Shown: piece after piece, positions 45,284 through 54,428 of the stretch
Position numbering within the stretch: the first letter of the stretch is position 1
Layout: each line of letters begins with the position of its first letter
Source of the DNA: Albidovulum sp.
Lineage (GTDB): Bacteria > Pseudomonadota > Alphaproteobacteria > Rhodobacterales > Rhodobacteraceae
DNA length: 64,000 bases
Reading direction: 5' to 3'
NCBI GenBank assembly: GCA_028823855.1
Contig: JAPPFL010000048.1
Span: forward strand, 1 to 64,000
Made by a program: the position numbers and the translations under genes
The notes under the pieces: model-generated
Seen by the model: only the letters and a program-made list of their open reading frames with translations
Databases searched by the model: none
What the model was told of the DNA's origin: nothing

Positions 45284-46901
45284 GCTTCCACCCGGTTCAA
45301 TGCGGCAAACTCGCGACGGGCATAGTTGCCAGCGATGGCGAATTCCGTCTCTTCCATCTTAACAAGACCCGCTATTGCTCGTTCTCTTTGCAGGCTGCCC
45401 CTGCCCAGCGGAAATTCCATGGATTTCGTCTCAATCCTCCCGAACCCGGAACCGGTTCGGATTTTCCCGGTCGCTTTGCGGAACGGACAGGCATTCCCTG
45501 GTCTCGGCGACCGAAATCGACGGTTCCTCGCGCGCGTCCTCTTCCTCCCTTCCATGCACACCGGCCTGGTTCTTGAATCGAGTATTGACGGATCTCCTGA
45601 TAAACATGCAAAGGCTGTATGCCCCCAGGACCAGTGCGACATATTCTCGGATCGCCGAAACGCGATCGCCAATCGCTGCCAACGGGGTCTGCACGGCGAC
45701 CTGCCACTTCTGCTCGAGGGAAATTCCGGGCAGCGAACCGGCGCTTCATCTTGCAGCATATCCGTGCTTCCTCTCATTATCGGGCCGGTGCCAGAACAGG
45801 CTCGGGAACACCGGCTCCAAGATTTACGTCTGCTAGCGGTCGAGCCTGGATTCGGAATTTCCCGCGCTATCCATCTAGTCCTCGATCCTGCGCGGCAGCG
45901 AGCGCACGACCTTTCTCCGGATTCCGCGCTCGTCTAGGATGCCCAGGTTCAGTCGGCATTCTTCGAGTGCGCTTAGCTCGCGATTCCCGTCGCGCCGCCT
46001 CGGTTGTTTGCTCCAAGTTTCGTCCAGCCTTCCAGTGCCACCGGTGAAGGGCTCCGGCATCTCCTAGCGATGATCCTCTACATGACAGTATTATCCGGAC
46101 AGGGCGGCAAACCCATCACCGTCGCCGCGCACTCGAATCCATAGTTGCCGTTCCGGCTCCTAAACGGGAAAATCTTGGTTGCAGCTGGAAACCGGCTTTT
46201 TATCTGTTCCATCCTGTCCGGCGCGCAATAGGAAAGGGCTGCGCAACTCCATATATGCTCTTTCGCGTACAAATTACACATTTCTCGGGAACTCGTTCAA
46301 TCGAAATTGCTTCGTCGCTCATCGAATTGACCCCAGCCGGTAGCGATCCTTCCCCATCCCGGTCCCGCAATTTAGATCAACGCTCCTACGAGCAACTCAG
46401 ATAAGTTCTTCCGCTTCCCGAACAGTCCTGCGCCCCCGGAGGCTTCGCTGTCGCCCAATTCGGTGCCGAAGTTGCGGCAGCTCGTGCGGATATCAATTTT
46501 ATTTCCTTCAGAACCAGCCTATCCTCCGGCGCCGAAAGCGGCTCCGGCTGCGAGGCCGGAAGATTGCTGGCCGCCTTGCCGAACGCCGCGAGTGCCTTCG
46601 CGTCGATCCGTTACGATTTCGCCGCGAAACGCCGCGATTTCGCTTAGCGGCGTGCGCGAAGCGTATCGGCAAGATGTACGCTCCAGCCGAATATCGCCCG
46701 AACCGCGCGGAGCCGCTACAAGGGAATAGAACTCGGACTCTGGCGAAACGTATCGAATTAGGCGGCCAGCGACGAATGAGGGCAAACCGGGCCGAGGAAC
46801 GTATGGCGCTCGGTTTGGCGACGACGTAAGAACCTCGGAAGGGGAATTCGACAAGTGATCGGAAGCAGCCGAACCGAATGGACCGCCAAGGGAGCTCGAC
46901 A
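45284..46901. other. Long region with decayed coding scraps and no intact gene
   Basis: About 1.6 kb. On the minus strand a frame ending at 45280 reads ETKSMEFPLGRGSLQRERAI and GNYARREFAALNRVEA and is coupled to the ArsR-type gene by ATGA. Upstream, other frames give AAIGDRVSAIREYVALVLGA, suggesting a once-coding gene of about 150 residues broken by frameshifts. Family unknown. Further right, a minus-strand frame at 46519-46902 is Gly/Ala/Ser-rich and not convincing. Confidence 0.4.
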
Positions 46902-47672
46902 ATGCAAGGGAAGGAAGAAACGAAGAGTCTTGCGGTGCTGATCGACGCCGACAACACCAGCGCGCGCCATGCGCAAGCGATTTTTGACGAGATCGTCACG
47001 CTGGGCGAGGCCAATGTGCGGCGAATCTATGGAGACTTCACGGGCAAGCAACTCGCGGGCTGGGACACGGCGATCCAGTCGCTGGCTATCCTCCAGCACC
47101 AGCAGCGCAGCAACACCACGGGCAAGAACGCCTCCGACATCGCCCTTGTAATCGATGCCATGGACTTGATGCACAAGGGTCGGCTCGACGGATTTTGCTT
47201 GGTCTCGTCGGACAGCGACTTCACGCGTCTTGCTCAGCGTCTGCGGGAGGAGGGGATGGTGGTCTACGGATTCGGCGAGCAGAAAACGCCCGTGGCTTTC
47301 CGCAACGCTTGCAACCGGTTCATCTACGTCGAGAACCTGCTCGAAGCCGAGCCGGAAGAAAAGAAGGACAACGCGAGATCGGCCGACACCGCGGCGCGGA
47401 AGAAGGACACGCCAGGCAAAGCCCGGAAGCTAATCGCTAGCGCGATCGGCGAACCTGACGACGATGGCTGGGAGAACCTTGGCAGCGTCGGGCAACGCAT
47501 CCAGAGCGCGCATCCGGATTTCGACCCGCGCAGCTATAGTTGCGCGAATCTGAGCACGCTGGTCGAGAAGTGCGGTGGATTTGACATCCGCAAGGAGCGA
47601 GGCGCCGTCCATATCCGACGAAAGACCGGTTCCAGGAAGGGAACTGGTTCCGGAAAGGCAACGCCCGCATGA
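46902..47672 (+). CDS. NYN-domain ribonuclease-like protein with C-terminal LOTUS/OST-HTH domain
   Basis: A 256-residue LabA/NYN-family protein. The N-terminal PIN-like nuclease fold (about 8-145) keeps its acidic site: LIDADN (13-18), ASDIALVIDAMD (78-89) and SSDSDF (102-107). A charged linker (about 148-172, EEKKDNARSAD) leads to a LOTUS/OST-HTH domain (about 172-240; NLGSVGQRI and DFDPRSYSCANLSTLVEK), an RNA-binding module. GGGAG precedes the ATG at 46902. Members probably degrade or bind RNA; specific targets are unknown. The stop overlaps the next ATG as ATGA. Confidence 0.88.
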   Translation: MQGKEETKSLAVLIDADNTSARHAQAIFDEIVTLGEANVRRIYGDFTGKQLAGWDTAIQSLAILQHQQRSNTTGKNASDIALVIDAMDLMHKGRLDGFCLVSSDSDFTRLAQRLREEGMVVYGFGEQKTPVAFRNACNRFIYVENLLEAEPEEKKDNARSADTAARKKDTPGKARKLIASAIGEPDDDGWENLGSVGQRIQSAHPDFDPRSYSCANLSTLVEKCGGFDIRKERGAVHIRRKTGSRKGTGSGKATPA

Positions 47673-48296
47673 CTCCGGCGAAATTCGATACAGAGGCGCG
47701 GATCGAGCGCTGTGCGCAATCGCTTCCTCCGCTAGCGAAAGCGCAAGAGGCCGTGTTTCGGGTATGCCAGGAACTGCACGCGCTCGTGATTGTCGCGACA
47801 GACGGCGAACCGCCGCCCTTCCCGTTGAGTGATCGCTACAGCTGCCTCCGGGGCCTGAAACCGCACTATGCGACCTTACTTGCGCTACTGTATCGCGCGT
47901 TACGCGCTTCTAGGCCAACCGACGCTCGAACGGGCCGCGGAATCGGGCAGTGCGATCGGAATCCCGGGTTCCGATTCGTCGGCAACTGCGGCCGGGCTGA
48001 TAGCGCGGGCCGCGGAACTGGCGGAAGACAGCTTCCGGACAACTCTGCGCAAGTTGAATGCATTTCTGTCGCCAGTTGGAGACGGGGCGGCCGCAGAAGC
48101 GCTCGGCAATCTCGACGAGGCTTGCCAAGCGCGGCTGTTCAATGGCCTCACGCTGTCCGAGAAGGTCGATGCGGCGTACGGCTTGGCACTCCTTCCGTAC
48201 GGAGAATTGCTGCGATTCGCGGATCATGAGCCGGTGGTGAATTTTCGCCGCGGAGCGGGGGATTCCGCGGTCGGCTTTCGGCAAGAGCGATCGTGA
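47669..48296 (+). pseudogene. Hypothetical protein coupled to the NYN gene, probably frameshifted
   Basis: An ATG overlapping the NYN stop opens a frame (MTPAKFDTEARIERCAQSL...) that looks coding for about 80 codons and then turns into low-quality arginine-rich sequence. From about 47900 a different frame takes over with coding-like text (TLERAAESGSAIGI, LIARAAELAEDSFRTTLRKL, TLSEKVDAAYGLALL) to a stop at 48296. I read this as one gene of about 205 codons broken by a single frameshift, or a sequencing error. No family recognised. Confidence 0.4.
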
Positions 48297-48767
48297 GGCG
48301 TTCCGATGGCGACCCGAAATGCGTCGAAGAGGCAGTGCGAACGAGCAGGTAGGGACACGGCCGCCGTTTTCCGGGAGGCGGCAGCATTGCTGGAATTGCC
48401 GGCGGTGAGTCGCGAAGCGCCCTTCGTTCCGCTCGCAGTCTTGCGGAACCCGAGGCGCGGGTTTCCAATTTCCCCGCCTTAAAGCAGGTCGCGTAAATCG
48501 ACGTAGAGCCGGAAGCGGTAGAAGCCCGGTAGGCGAGGCGCAGCCGGAAAACAGCGGAAGGCGGTCGGCATCGGTCCGGACCTAGCCGAGAGACTGCCAG
48601 CCGAATTCAAGCTCGATTTGGACGGGTCGATCATGCCGGGAGTAACGGGCTAATTTCGTCGGGCGCCGAAGGAGCGGGAAGGGTTGCAGGCTGAACCAGA
48701 GGAGATCGAAGCAAACGCGTTCGGGCGTTCCGTCGCTCGATGCGTTCCGAGCGCCGCTCGCCGGCGG
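48297..48767. other. Gene-free spacer
   Basis: About 470 bases between the NYN pair and the end of the sugar ABC operon. Nothing recognised; no clear terminator. Confidence 0.45.
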
Positions 48768-49526
48768 TTAAGCCGCGCGCGCCGTTCCGGTAATGTGATG
48801 CACGATGTCGGCGGCCGATACCTCGGACGTTTTCAATTTCGACCACAACTTGCCTTGCCGCAAGACGACGATGCGCGAGCAGAGCTTCGTGATGAGGTCG
48901 ATATCGTGCGAAACGATGAGGACCGAGACGCCAGACTTTACGACGCGCTGAATCAGCTCCGCCACGGCGTTCGTCTCATTGACGCCGAGGGCGGCCGTCG
49001 GCTCGTCCAGGATCAGGCACTCGCTGCCCCAGAATATGCTCCGCGCGATCGCGATGCTCTGGCGTTGGCCGCCGGAAAGATCGCTGACGGTCGCGTCCGC
49101 GCTCTGGATAGAGATGCCGATACGTTGCAACTCCTCGGCCGCCTTCTGCCGCATGGCCTTCCTGTCGAGATACCGAATCGTTCGTCCCCAACCGGTATGA
49201 ATTTCCCGGCCGAGAAAGAAATTCGCCGAAACGCCCAGTTGCTCGACCAGGGCTAGGTTCTGGTAGACGGTCTCGATCTTGTGCTTTCGCGAGTCGCTAG
49301 GCGAGGCGAAGGTCGCTTCCTTGCCCCTTATCAGCAGCCTTCCGGAGGTTTGCGGGTGATATCCCGAGATGACCTTCACAATTGTGGATTTTCCCGCCCC
49401 GTTATCGCCAACCAGCCCGACGCATTCGCCGGGCATTATTGAGAAGGAAACGCCGTCGACGGCCTTGATGGCACCGAAATGCTTGGTGATCTCTTTCAGT
49501 TCGAGGATAGGTGTCGTCGCGTTCAT
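48768..49526 (-). CDS. Ribose-type sugar ABC transporter ATP-binding protein (single domain, FrcA-like)
   Basis: A 252-residue cytoplasmic ATPase. Walker A GDNGAGKST, Q-loop ETVYQNLALV, signature LSGGQRQS, Walker B CLILDEPTAALG and switch SHDIDL are all intact. It has one ATPase module rather than the duplicated RbsA/XylG form, as in alphaproteobacterial fructose or inositol importers. The start at 49526 has GAGAGGG upstream. It is the last gene of the operon, after a strong hairpin that separates it from the SBP gene. Confidence 0.92.
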   Translation of the reverse strand: MNATTPILELKEITKHFGAIKAVDGVSFSIMPGECVGLVGDNGAGKSTIVKVISGYHPQTSGRLLIRGKEATFASPSDSRKHKIETVYQNLALVEQLGVSANFFLGREIHTGWGRTIRYLDRKAMRQKAAEELQRIGISIQSADATVSDLSGGQRQSIAIARSIFWGSECLILDEPTAALGVNETNAVAELIQRVVKSGVSVLIVSHDIDLITKLCSRIVVLRQGKLWSKLKTSEVSAADIVHHITGTARAA

Positions 49527-49547
49527 TTTTCGCCCTCTCATGTTTGG

Positions 49548-49577
49548 GGCGCGCCCGGGAAGCCCGGGACGCGCCCG
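49548..49577 (-). promoter_or_regulatory. Intra-operon hairpin after the substrate-binding protein gene
   Basis: CGCG-rich arms GGGCGCGCCCGGG and CCCGGGACGCGCCC pair over 13 base pairs with one bulged A and a three-base loop, starting six bases beyond the SBP stop. No U-run follows in the direction of transcription. Probable 3'-end stabiliser or attenuator giving more SBP than ATPase. Confidence 0.55.
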
Positions 49578-49582
49578 AGATC

Positions 49583-50626
49583 TTAGTCCTGCCACATCTC
49601 TTCGGGAATCAGGGGCTTAAACCCATCCGATTCCAGCATCGCGCGCGGCACGGTTTCGAAAATCTGGTCGCAATTGGTGATCGGAACCAGTTGGGTCTGA
49701 TAAACGGGCTGAATTTCCGAACTCTTGCCCGCTAGGTCGAGCTGAACGACGTGCAGCGCGATATCCGACATCTTCCGCGGATCGCGAAACGGCACGGTCA
49801 TGATTTCGCCGCGGCAAACCGCTGCCAGCTCGTCGAGTTGGCCGCCCTGGCCGGCAATCCAGATGCTGTCTGCGCCGGGACCCTTGCCGATCGCCTGCAG
49901 CCCTTCCATCACGCCGAGCGCTGTATTGCTGTTCGCCCCGAACACGACGTTGATTTCCGGATGCGCCGTCATGACGGGTTCGATCGTGCGAAAGGCGAGT
50001 TCGCGGCTGAAATTTGTGAATTCCTCGCGTACGACGTTCAGCGTGATGCCGCATTCCGCGAGCCCTTCGGTAATCGCCTCGCGGAATCCGGCGCTGCGCA
50101 GCTTGCCTATCTCGCTGGTTGGAATGCCGTGGAACATCGCCAGATTGATCGGATCGCGCTTTTCGGCGCAGGCCATGGAGGAGATGTCGCGGCCGGCCAT
50201 GCGACCCATAACGTCCTCCGGAACGATGATATAGGCCAGCGGATCGACAGGGTGCTTTTCCAGCCCGATGGGCGGCGCGAAAAGAATAAGTTTCGAGCCT
50301 TTGGCCGCCGCCTCGTTCAAACGGTCATAAATGTCTTCCATGCTCGTGGCAGGGGTCACCATCAGGTAATCCGGAGCCAGCACGACCTGGTCCGCGAGGA
50401 TCCGGTCGTAGGAGGCAGGGTCGTTATGGGCGGGCGGAACGGCGCTGAAGAACTTGAAGTCGCCTTCCATCATTTTCAGACCTTCGGCCACGCCGATCAA
50501 GGTCTGGCCGGGTCCGGTCGTGACGTCGGCGCTCGGCGCGATGTAGGACACCGTCGTCTCGGCCGAGGCCATGGCCCCGCAGAGTCCGGCAATTCCCGCC
50601 AGTAGGGATAGGTGTTTCAGATGCAT
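49583..50626 (-). CDS. Ribose-type (RbsB-like) sugar ABC transporter substrate-binding protein
   Basis: Periplasmic sugar-binding protein of 347 residues with a signal peptide (MHLKHLSLLAG to about ASA at 22). Two Rossmann-like lobes are evident; NVVFGANSNTALGVMEGL and the segment around IWIAGQGG are typical of type I periplasmic-binding folds. It is encoded after the permease, an order less common than SBP first. The sugar is unknown; the FGGY kinase and transketolase in the same operon argue for a pentose, apiose or similar. Confidence 0.9.
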   Translation of the reverse strand: MHLKHLSLLAGIAGLCGAMASAETTVSYIAPSADVTTGPGQTLIGVAEGLKMMEGDFKFFSAVPPAHNDPASYDRILADQVVLAPDYLMVTPATSMEDIYDRLNEAAAKGSKLILFAPPIGLEKHPVDPLAYIIVPEDVMGRMAGRDISSMACAEKRDPINLAMFHGIPTSEIGKLRSAGFREAITEGLAECGITLNVVREEFTNFSRELAFRTIEPVMTAHPEINVVFGANSNTALGVMEGLQAIGKGPGADSIWIAGQGGQLDELAAVCRGEIMTVPFRDPRKMSDIALHVVQLDLAGKSSEIQPVYQTQLVPITNCDQIFETVPRAMLESDGFKPLIPEEMWQD

Positions 50627-50654
50627 TAGATTCTCCTTCGAGTTGTGAGCCGGG

Positions 50655-51653
50655 TCACTGACCGGCCGGGTTGCCGCGCGTTCGATAGACTTGGATCGCG
50701 ACGGATAAAATGAGCAGCAGGCCGAGCAAGATCTGTTGCCAGAAGAAACTCGCGCCGGCCAGCAGAAGGCCGTTCTCTAGAACGGCGATGAGATACATGG
50801 CGATCGCCATCCCCCAAACGCGGCCGATCCCGCCAAAAAGGCTGGTCCCTCCAAGGATGACGCCCGCGATGATGTGCAGCTCGAGTCCCTGGCCCAGCGT
50901 GGGATGCGCGCTGTTCATTCGGCCCATAAGCAGAAAAGCCGCCAGCGCGACCAAGGCGGCCTGAACGACAAATGCGATGATAATGTATCTGCGGACCTTG
51001 ATGCCGGCTATGCGTGCCGCTTCGGGATTGCCCCCGATGGCTAGGATGTAGCGACCGTATTCGAGACGCGTGAGGACGAAATGACCGGCAATGACGACGA
51101 CGGCGGCGACCCAGACGAGGTTCGGAACCCCCAACGTATTCCCTTGGCCCAGAACGACGAAGTTTGCAGGAAACCGCACGTGATAGGTACCGTACATCAC
51201 TTCCTGCACCACGCCGCGCGCCAGCACAAGCATACCCAGCGTGCCGAGCAATGCGGGAACCTTGAGAAACCCGACGATCAATCCATTGCACAATCCGAGG
51301 GCCGCCCCCACGGCGACTGCGAATGCGAAACATAGGATCAGGGGATAGCCATCGAAAACTAGAAAGCCGGTCAAGCAGGCGGTCAGACCCATAACCGATC
51401 CGACGCTCAGGTCGATCTGCCGCGCAGAGATGACAAAGACCTGTCCAACACCGACAATCATCGCGACCGCCGCCGAACGCAGAATATTCAGCTGATTCTC
51501 GACCGTCAGAAACTTGTCGGAAAACAGGGAAAGCAGAATGACGCACAGCACGGTCGGAAACACTACCGTGTTGACGTTGCGCAGGGCCGGCTTCGCGGAG
51601 TCCAGTATCCCCTTGCGCTGGTGGGACATGTTTGAATTTGCGTTTTCGGTCAT
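50655..51653 (-). CDS. Ribose-type (RbsC-like) sugar ABC transporter permease
   Basis: Inner-membrane permease of about 332 residues with eight to ten hydrophobic segments and family marks VGQVFVISARQIDLSVGS, ALLGTLGMLVLARG and GNPEAARIAGIKVRRY (the coupling region). The ATG at 51653 is chosen; a GTG twelve bases upstream and an ATG at 51629 are alternatives, none with a strong ribosome-binding site. It functions with the SBP and ATPase encoded just downstream. Confidence 0.9.
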   Translation of the reverse strand: MTENANSNMSHQRKGILDSAKPALRNVNTVVFPTVLCVILLSLFSDKFLTVENQLNILRSAAVAMIVGVGQVFVISARQIDLSVGSVMGLTACLTGFLVFDGYPLILCFAFAVAVGAALGLCNGLIVGFLKVPALLGTLGMLVLARGVVQEVMYGTYHVRFPANFVVLGQGNTLGVPNLVWVAAVVVIAGHFVLTRLEYGRYILAIGGNPEAARIAGIKVRRYIIIAFVVQAALVALAAFLLMGRMNSAHPTLGQGLELHIIAGVILGGTSLFGGIGRVWGMAIAMYLIAVLENGLLLAGASFFWQQILLGLLLILSVAIQVYRTRGNPAGQ

Positions 51654-51732
51654 CCGGTGTCTCACTGTTTATTTGTAGGCCTAAGTCCTAGGCCGAGGCG
51701 TGTTCCCTCTCGTTCGGGGGTTCAGGTGCCGT

Positions 51733-53232
51733 CTAAAGAAGGGCGGTTGTCTGTTCGTAGAGCTCTCGATATTTTTGTTGGAGCGCGTAATAGGTTGCGC
51801 GGTTGTCCCCGTTCGGTGCGACGGTGCCGCCGATCGTGATCCAGTCGCCGATCGCGCCGCGGTCCTTGATCAAACCTGTCGCCAATCCGGCCAGAAAGGC
51901 GTCCCCGTAGGAGGCTCCTATCGTGGTTGCGCAGATGACCTGCGGAAGCTGCGCGATGTCGCTGGTCGCCTGAAGCCAGGTCGGGTTTTTCGTTCCGCCG
52001 CCAACGGCGACCAGTTTTTCGATGCCGGCCCCTGCCTTGCGCATTTCGTCGAGACAGTGGGCCACGGCGCAGCTGACGCCCTCTAGGGCCGCCCGGTAAA
52101 GGTGCCCGCGCGTGTGGCCGAGCTCCAGTCCGAAGATGATGCCGCGCGCCTTGGGATTGTGGATCGGCGATGCGGCGCCGGCGAAATAAGGTAAAACGAC
52201 CACGCCATCGGATCCGGGCGGGATCGCCGCCGCCTCTGCGGAGATGACCTGGTAGGCTTCATCCCCGCCCGATCCGTCAGCTTGGACGATATCGCGGCCC
52301 ATCAAGTCCCGCATCCACCGCGTCAGCGAACCGCTTACCAAAATTCCGGCATGCAGACAGAAGGTGCCCTTAAAGAGATAAGGCGAGGACCAGAGCGAGC
52401 GATCCCGCAGCGGACTGTCGGTAATAAGCGTCAGCCAGGCGGCCGAACCATACATCAGCATCGTGCTGCCTGGAGCTACCACGCCGATGGAGAGCGCTTC
52501 CGCGCCGGCATCCGACACGCCCGTAGTTACGGGGGTTCCCTCGACCAGTCCGGTGGCCGCCGCGCCTGCCCCGGTGATCCTCCCGGCGATCTCGCTGGTC
52601 CATTTTAAGGCCGGCAATTGTTCGAGCGCGCAAATCCCTTCGCACATCTCAGCATTCCATCGCTGAGCAGAAAGATCGTAAAGCGGCGCATAGAAAGCAG
52701 CGTCGTAATGGCTCATGACGCGCTCACCGGTTAGGCGCGCCACGATGAAACTTGCCCCGTGCAAGAATGCGGCGGCCTTGCGATGGACCTCGGGTTCATG
52801 GTTCTTGAGCCACTCGATCTTGGGGCCCATGGACTGAGTGCTGATTGTATTTCCCGAAGACTCGAAAATCGCGTCCTCGCCGAAGCGGGTGTTCACTGCC
52901 TCGATCTCGGCCTCCGACCGGGTATCCACCCCGTAGAGAATGCCGCCCGGGCGCAACGGATCGTTATCCGCGTCGATCGGCAACATGGAGAAGACACAAG
53001 AGACGCCGACGCCGCGAATCTCCGCCGGATCGACTTTGGCCGCGAGCGTGCGGGCGATTTCGCAGAATTCGCCCCACCAAATCGCCTCGGCATCGTGCTC
53101 CACTCGGCCGCCGCCCTGAAATTCAAGCTGATGCTTGATAATGTGCTGCGCGGCGATCCTTCCCTGCGTGTCGGTTAAAACGCCCTTGGACTCGTAGGAA
53201 CCGATGTCGATCCCGAGCAGATAGTCGGCCAT
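51733..53232 (-). CDS. FGGY-family carbohydrate kinase
   Basis: A 499-residue sugar kinase of the xylulokinase/ribulokinase superfamily with the ATPase fold duplicated: phosphate-1 motif YLLGIDIGSYESKGVLTD at the N-terminus, GVSDAGAEALSIG in the middle, and the adenosine motif GGGTKNPTWLQ near residue 420. AAGGAAAGGGGG precedes the ATG. It phosphorylates a ketose or polyol whose product the adjacent two-subunit transketolase would process. It is probably specific for the sugar imported by the neighbouring ABC system; D-apulose is one candidate. Confidence 0.9.
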   Translation of the reverse strand: MADYLLGIDIGSYESKGVLTDTQGRIAAQHIIKHQLEFQGGGRVEHDAEAIWWGEFCEIARTLAAKVDPAEIRGVGVSCVFSMLPIDADNDPLRPGGILYGVDTRSEAEIEAVNTRFGEDAIFESSGNTISTQSMGPKIEWLKNHEPEVHRKAAAFLHGASFIVARLTGERVMSHYDAAFYAPLYDLSAQRWNAEMCEGICALEQLPALKWTSEIAGRITGAGAAATGLVEGTPVTTGVSDAGAEALSIGVVAPGSTMLMYGSAAWLTLITDSPLRDRSLWSSPYLFKGTFCLHAGILVSGSLTRWMRDLMGRDIVQADGSGGDEAYQVISAEAAAIPPGSDGVVVLPYFAGAASPIHNPKARGIIFGLELGHTRGHLYRAALEGVSCAVAHCLDEMRKAGAGIEKLVAVGGGTKNPTWLQATSDIAQLPQVICATTIGASYGDAFLAGLATGLIKDRGAIGDWITIGGTVAPNGDNRATYYALQQKYRELYEQTTALL

Positions 53233-53247
53233 GGTTCCCCCTTTCCT

Positions 53248-53412
53248 TTAGTTGATCGGCCGCGACCGGGTTGCCGGACCAAAAATATGAGCCCTCTGCG
53301 GTTCCACGGTCAGCGGCGCCTTGCCGCCGCCGGCAATCGGTAGAGCGGCATCATGCAGGGCTTCGACAGCGCCATAAGGCTTACCGACATGCCGCAGGTT
53401 CACTTGTGCCAT
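53248..53412 (-). pseudogene. Fossil of a UgpC/MalK-type ABC ATPase with an internal deletion
   Basis: A 54-codon frame starts MAQVNLRHVGKPYGAVEALH, the exact style of a UgpC/MalK-family ATPase N-terminus, and then switches at about residue 29 to KAPLTVEPQRAHIFGPATRS, which looks like the extreme C-terminal TOBE tail of the same family. The roughly 300 residues between, including Walker A, signature and Walker B, are missing. A single in-frame internal deletion explains it. It lies between the FGGY kinase and the transketolase genes without breaking the operon. Confidence 0.55.
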
Positions 53413-53419
53413 CGGCGCT

Positions 53420-54427
53420 CTACAGTGCCTCCTGCTGCTTTTCGAAAAAGTAGGTGCCGGTCCGGGCGGCGCCGAGTTCGTCTTCGCCGATGTCGAGGTC
53501 CCGGCCAGCCAGTTCCTCGACCGCGCGGACAAGCGCATTCGCGTCGATGCCATAGCGAGCCATCAAATATTTGGGGCTGGCGCCTTGAAGGTAGGAGTCG
53601 CTCAGCGCCACGCTGATCTGCCGCTTGCCGATCCCGTGTTCGGCTATCAGTTCAGCCACGCAGGTGCCGAGCCCTCCTAGCCGAGTGTGGTTCTCCATCG
53701 TGATCACTCCTAGACTAGCGGTACGACACGTTTCGAGCACCAGGGGATCGTTGAAGGGCTTGAGAGTTGTGACGTGCAGGTGCCGCACGCCCAAGCCGCG
53801 CGCCTGGAGCGCGTTCACGACGCGCATGGCCTCTTCGGTGCAAATGCCGCTGCTGAGAAGCGCGATTTCGCCTCCGTCGCTCAGCAGCCGGGCGCGGCCG
53901 AGCCGCATCCGATCGCTAGCCGGAAAGAGCCGAGGCAGCGCCCCGCGCAGCATTCGGCAATAGACCGGCCCGTCCACCCCATCGGCTACCTCCAGCATCG
54001 ATTCCACATCTGTCGCGTCTCCGGCCTCGATGACTGTCATGTTGGGCAGCGAGCGCAGCACCGCGATATCATTGGTCGCCTGGTGGCTCGCGCCGCCCGG
54101 CGTCGTCACCCCCGGCAGAAAACCCACGATGCGCACCGGCAAGTTGGGATAGGCGATGGACATCTCGATCTGATCCAGCGCCCGGCGATACATGAACACG
54201 GCGAAAGTATGAACCAAGGGACGAAGCCCCTCGCGCGCGAGCCCGGCGGCGAAACTCATCATATTCTGTTCGGCCAGGCCCATGGAAAGAAACCGATCGG
54301 GATAGGCGTCGCGAAACCCGTCAGCCTCGCAGGAGGTTGTCAGATCGCCCGACAGCACCACGGCTTCAGGATGCTCCCTGCCCCACTCGGTCAGAGCCTT
54401 GGCGTGAACTCTGCTGATAGTTTCCAT
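53420..54427 (-). CDS. Transketolase, C-terminal subunit
   Basis: A 335-residue protein corresponding to the pyrimidine-binding and C-terminal domains of transketolase. GLAEQNMMSFAAGLAREG carries the catalytic glutamate that activates thiamine diphosphate, followed by TFAVFMYRRALDQI and the pyrimidine-domain GVTTPGGASHQATNDIAVLR. It starts two bases from the N-terminal subunit stop, so the two halves are coupled. Split transketolases of this kind act in dedicated sugar pathways such as D-apulose-4-phosphate breakdown; substrate here is inferred only. Confidence 0.9.
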   Translation of the reverse strand: METISRVHAKALTEWGREHPEAVVLSGDLTTSCEADGFRDAYPDRFLSMGLAEQNMMSFAAGLAREGLRPLVHTFAVFMYRRALDQIEMSIAYPNLPVRIVGFLPGVTTPGGASHQATNDIAVLRSLPNMTVIEAGDATDVESMLEVADGVDGPVYCRMLRGALPRLFPASDRMRLGRARLLSDGGEIALLSSGICTEEAMRVVNALQARGLGVRHLHVTTLKPFNDPLVLETCRTASLGVITMENHTRLGGLGTCVAELIAEHGIGKRQISVALSDSYLQGASPKYLMARYGIDANALVRAVEELAGRDLDIGEDELGAARTGTYFFEKQQEAL

Positions 54428-54428
54428 T

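Noticed and set aside
46519-46902. Minus-strand open frame of 127 codons
   Set aside because: No domain, low-complexity Gly/Ala/Ser content, no ribosome-binding site; probably chance.
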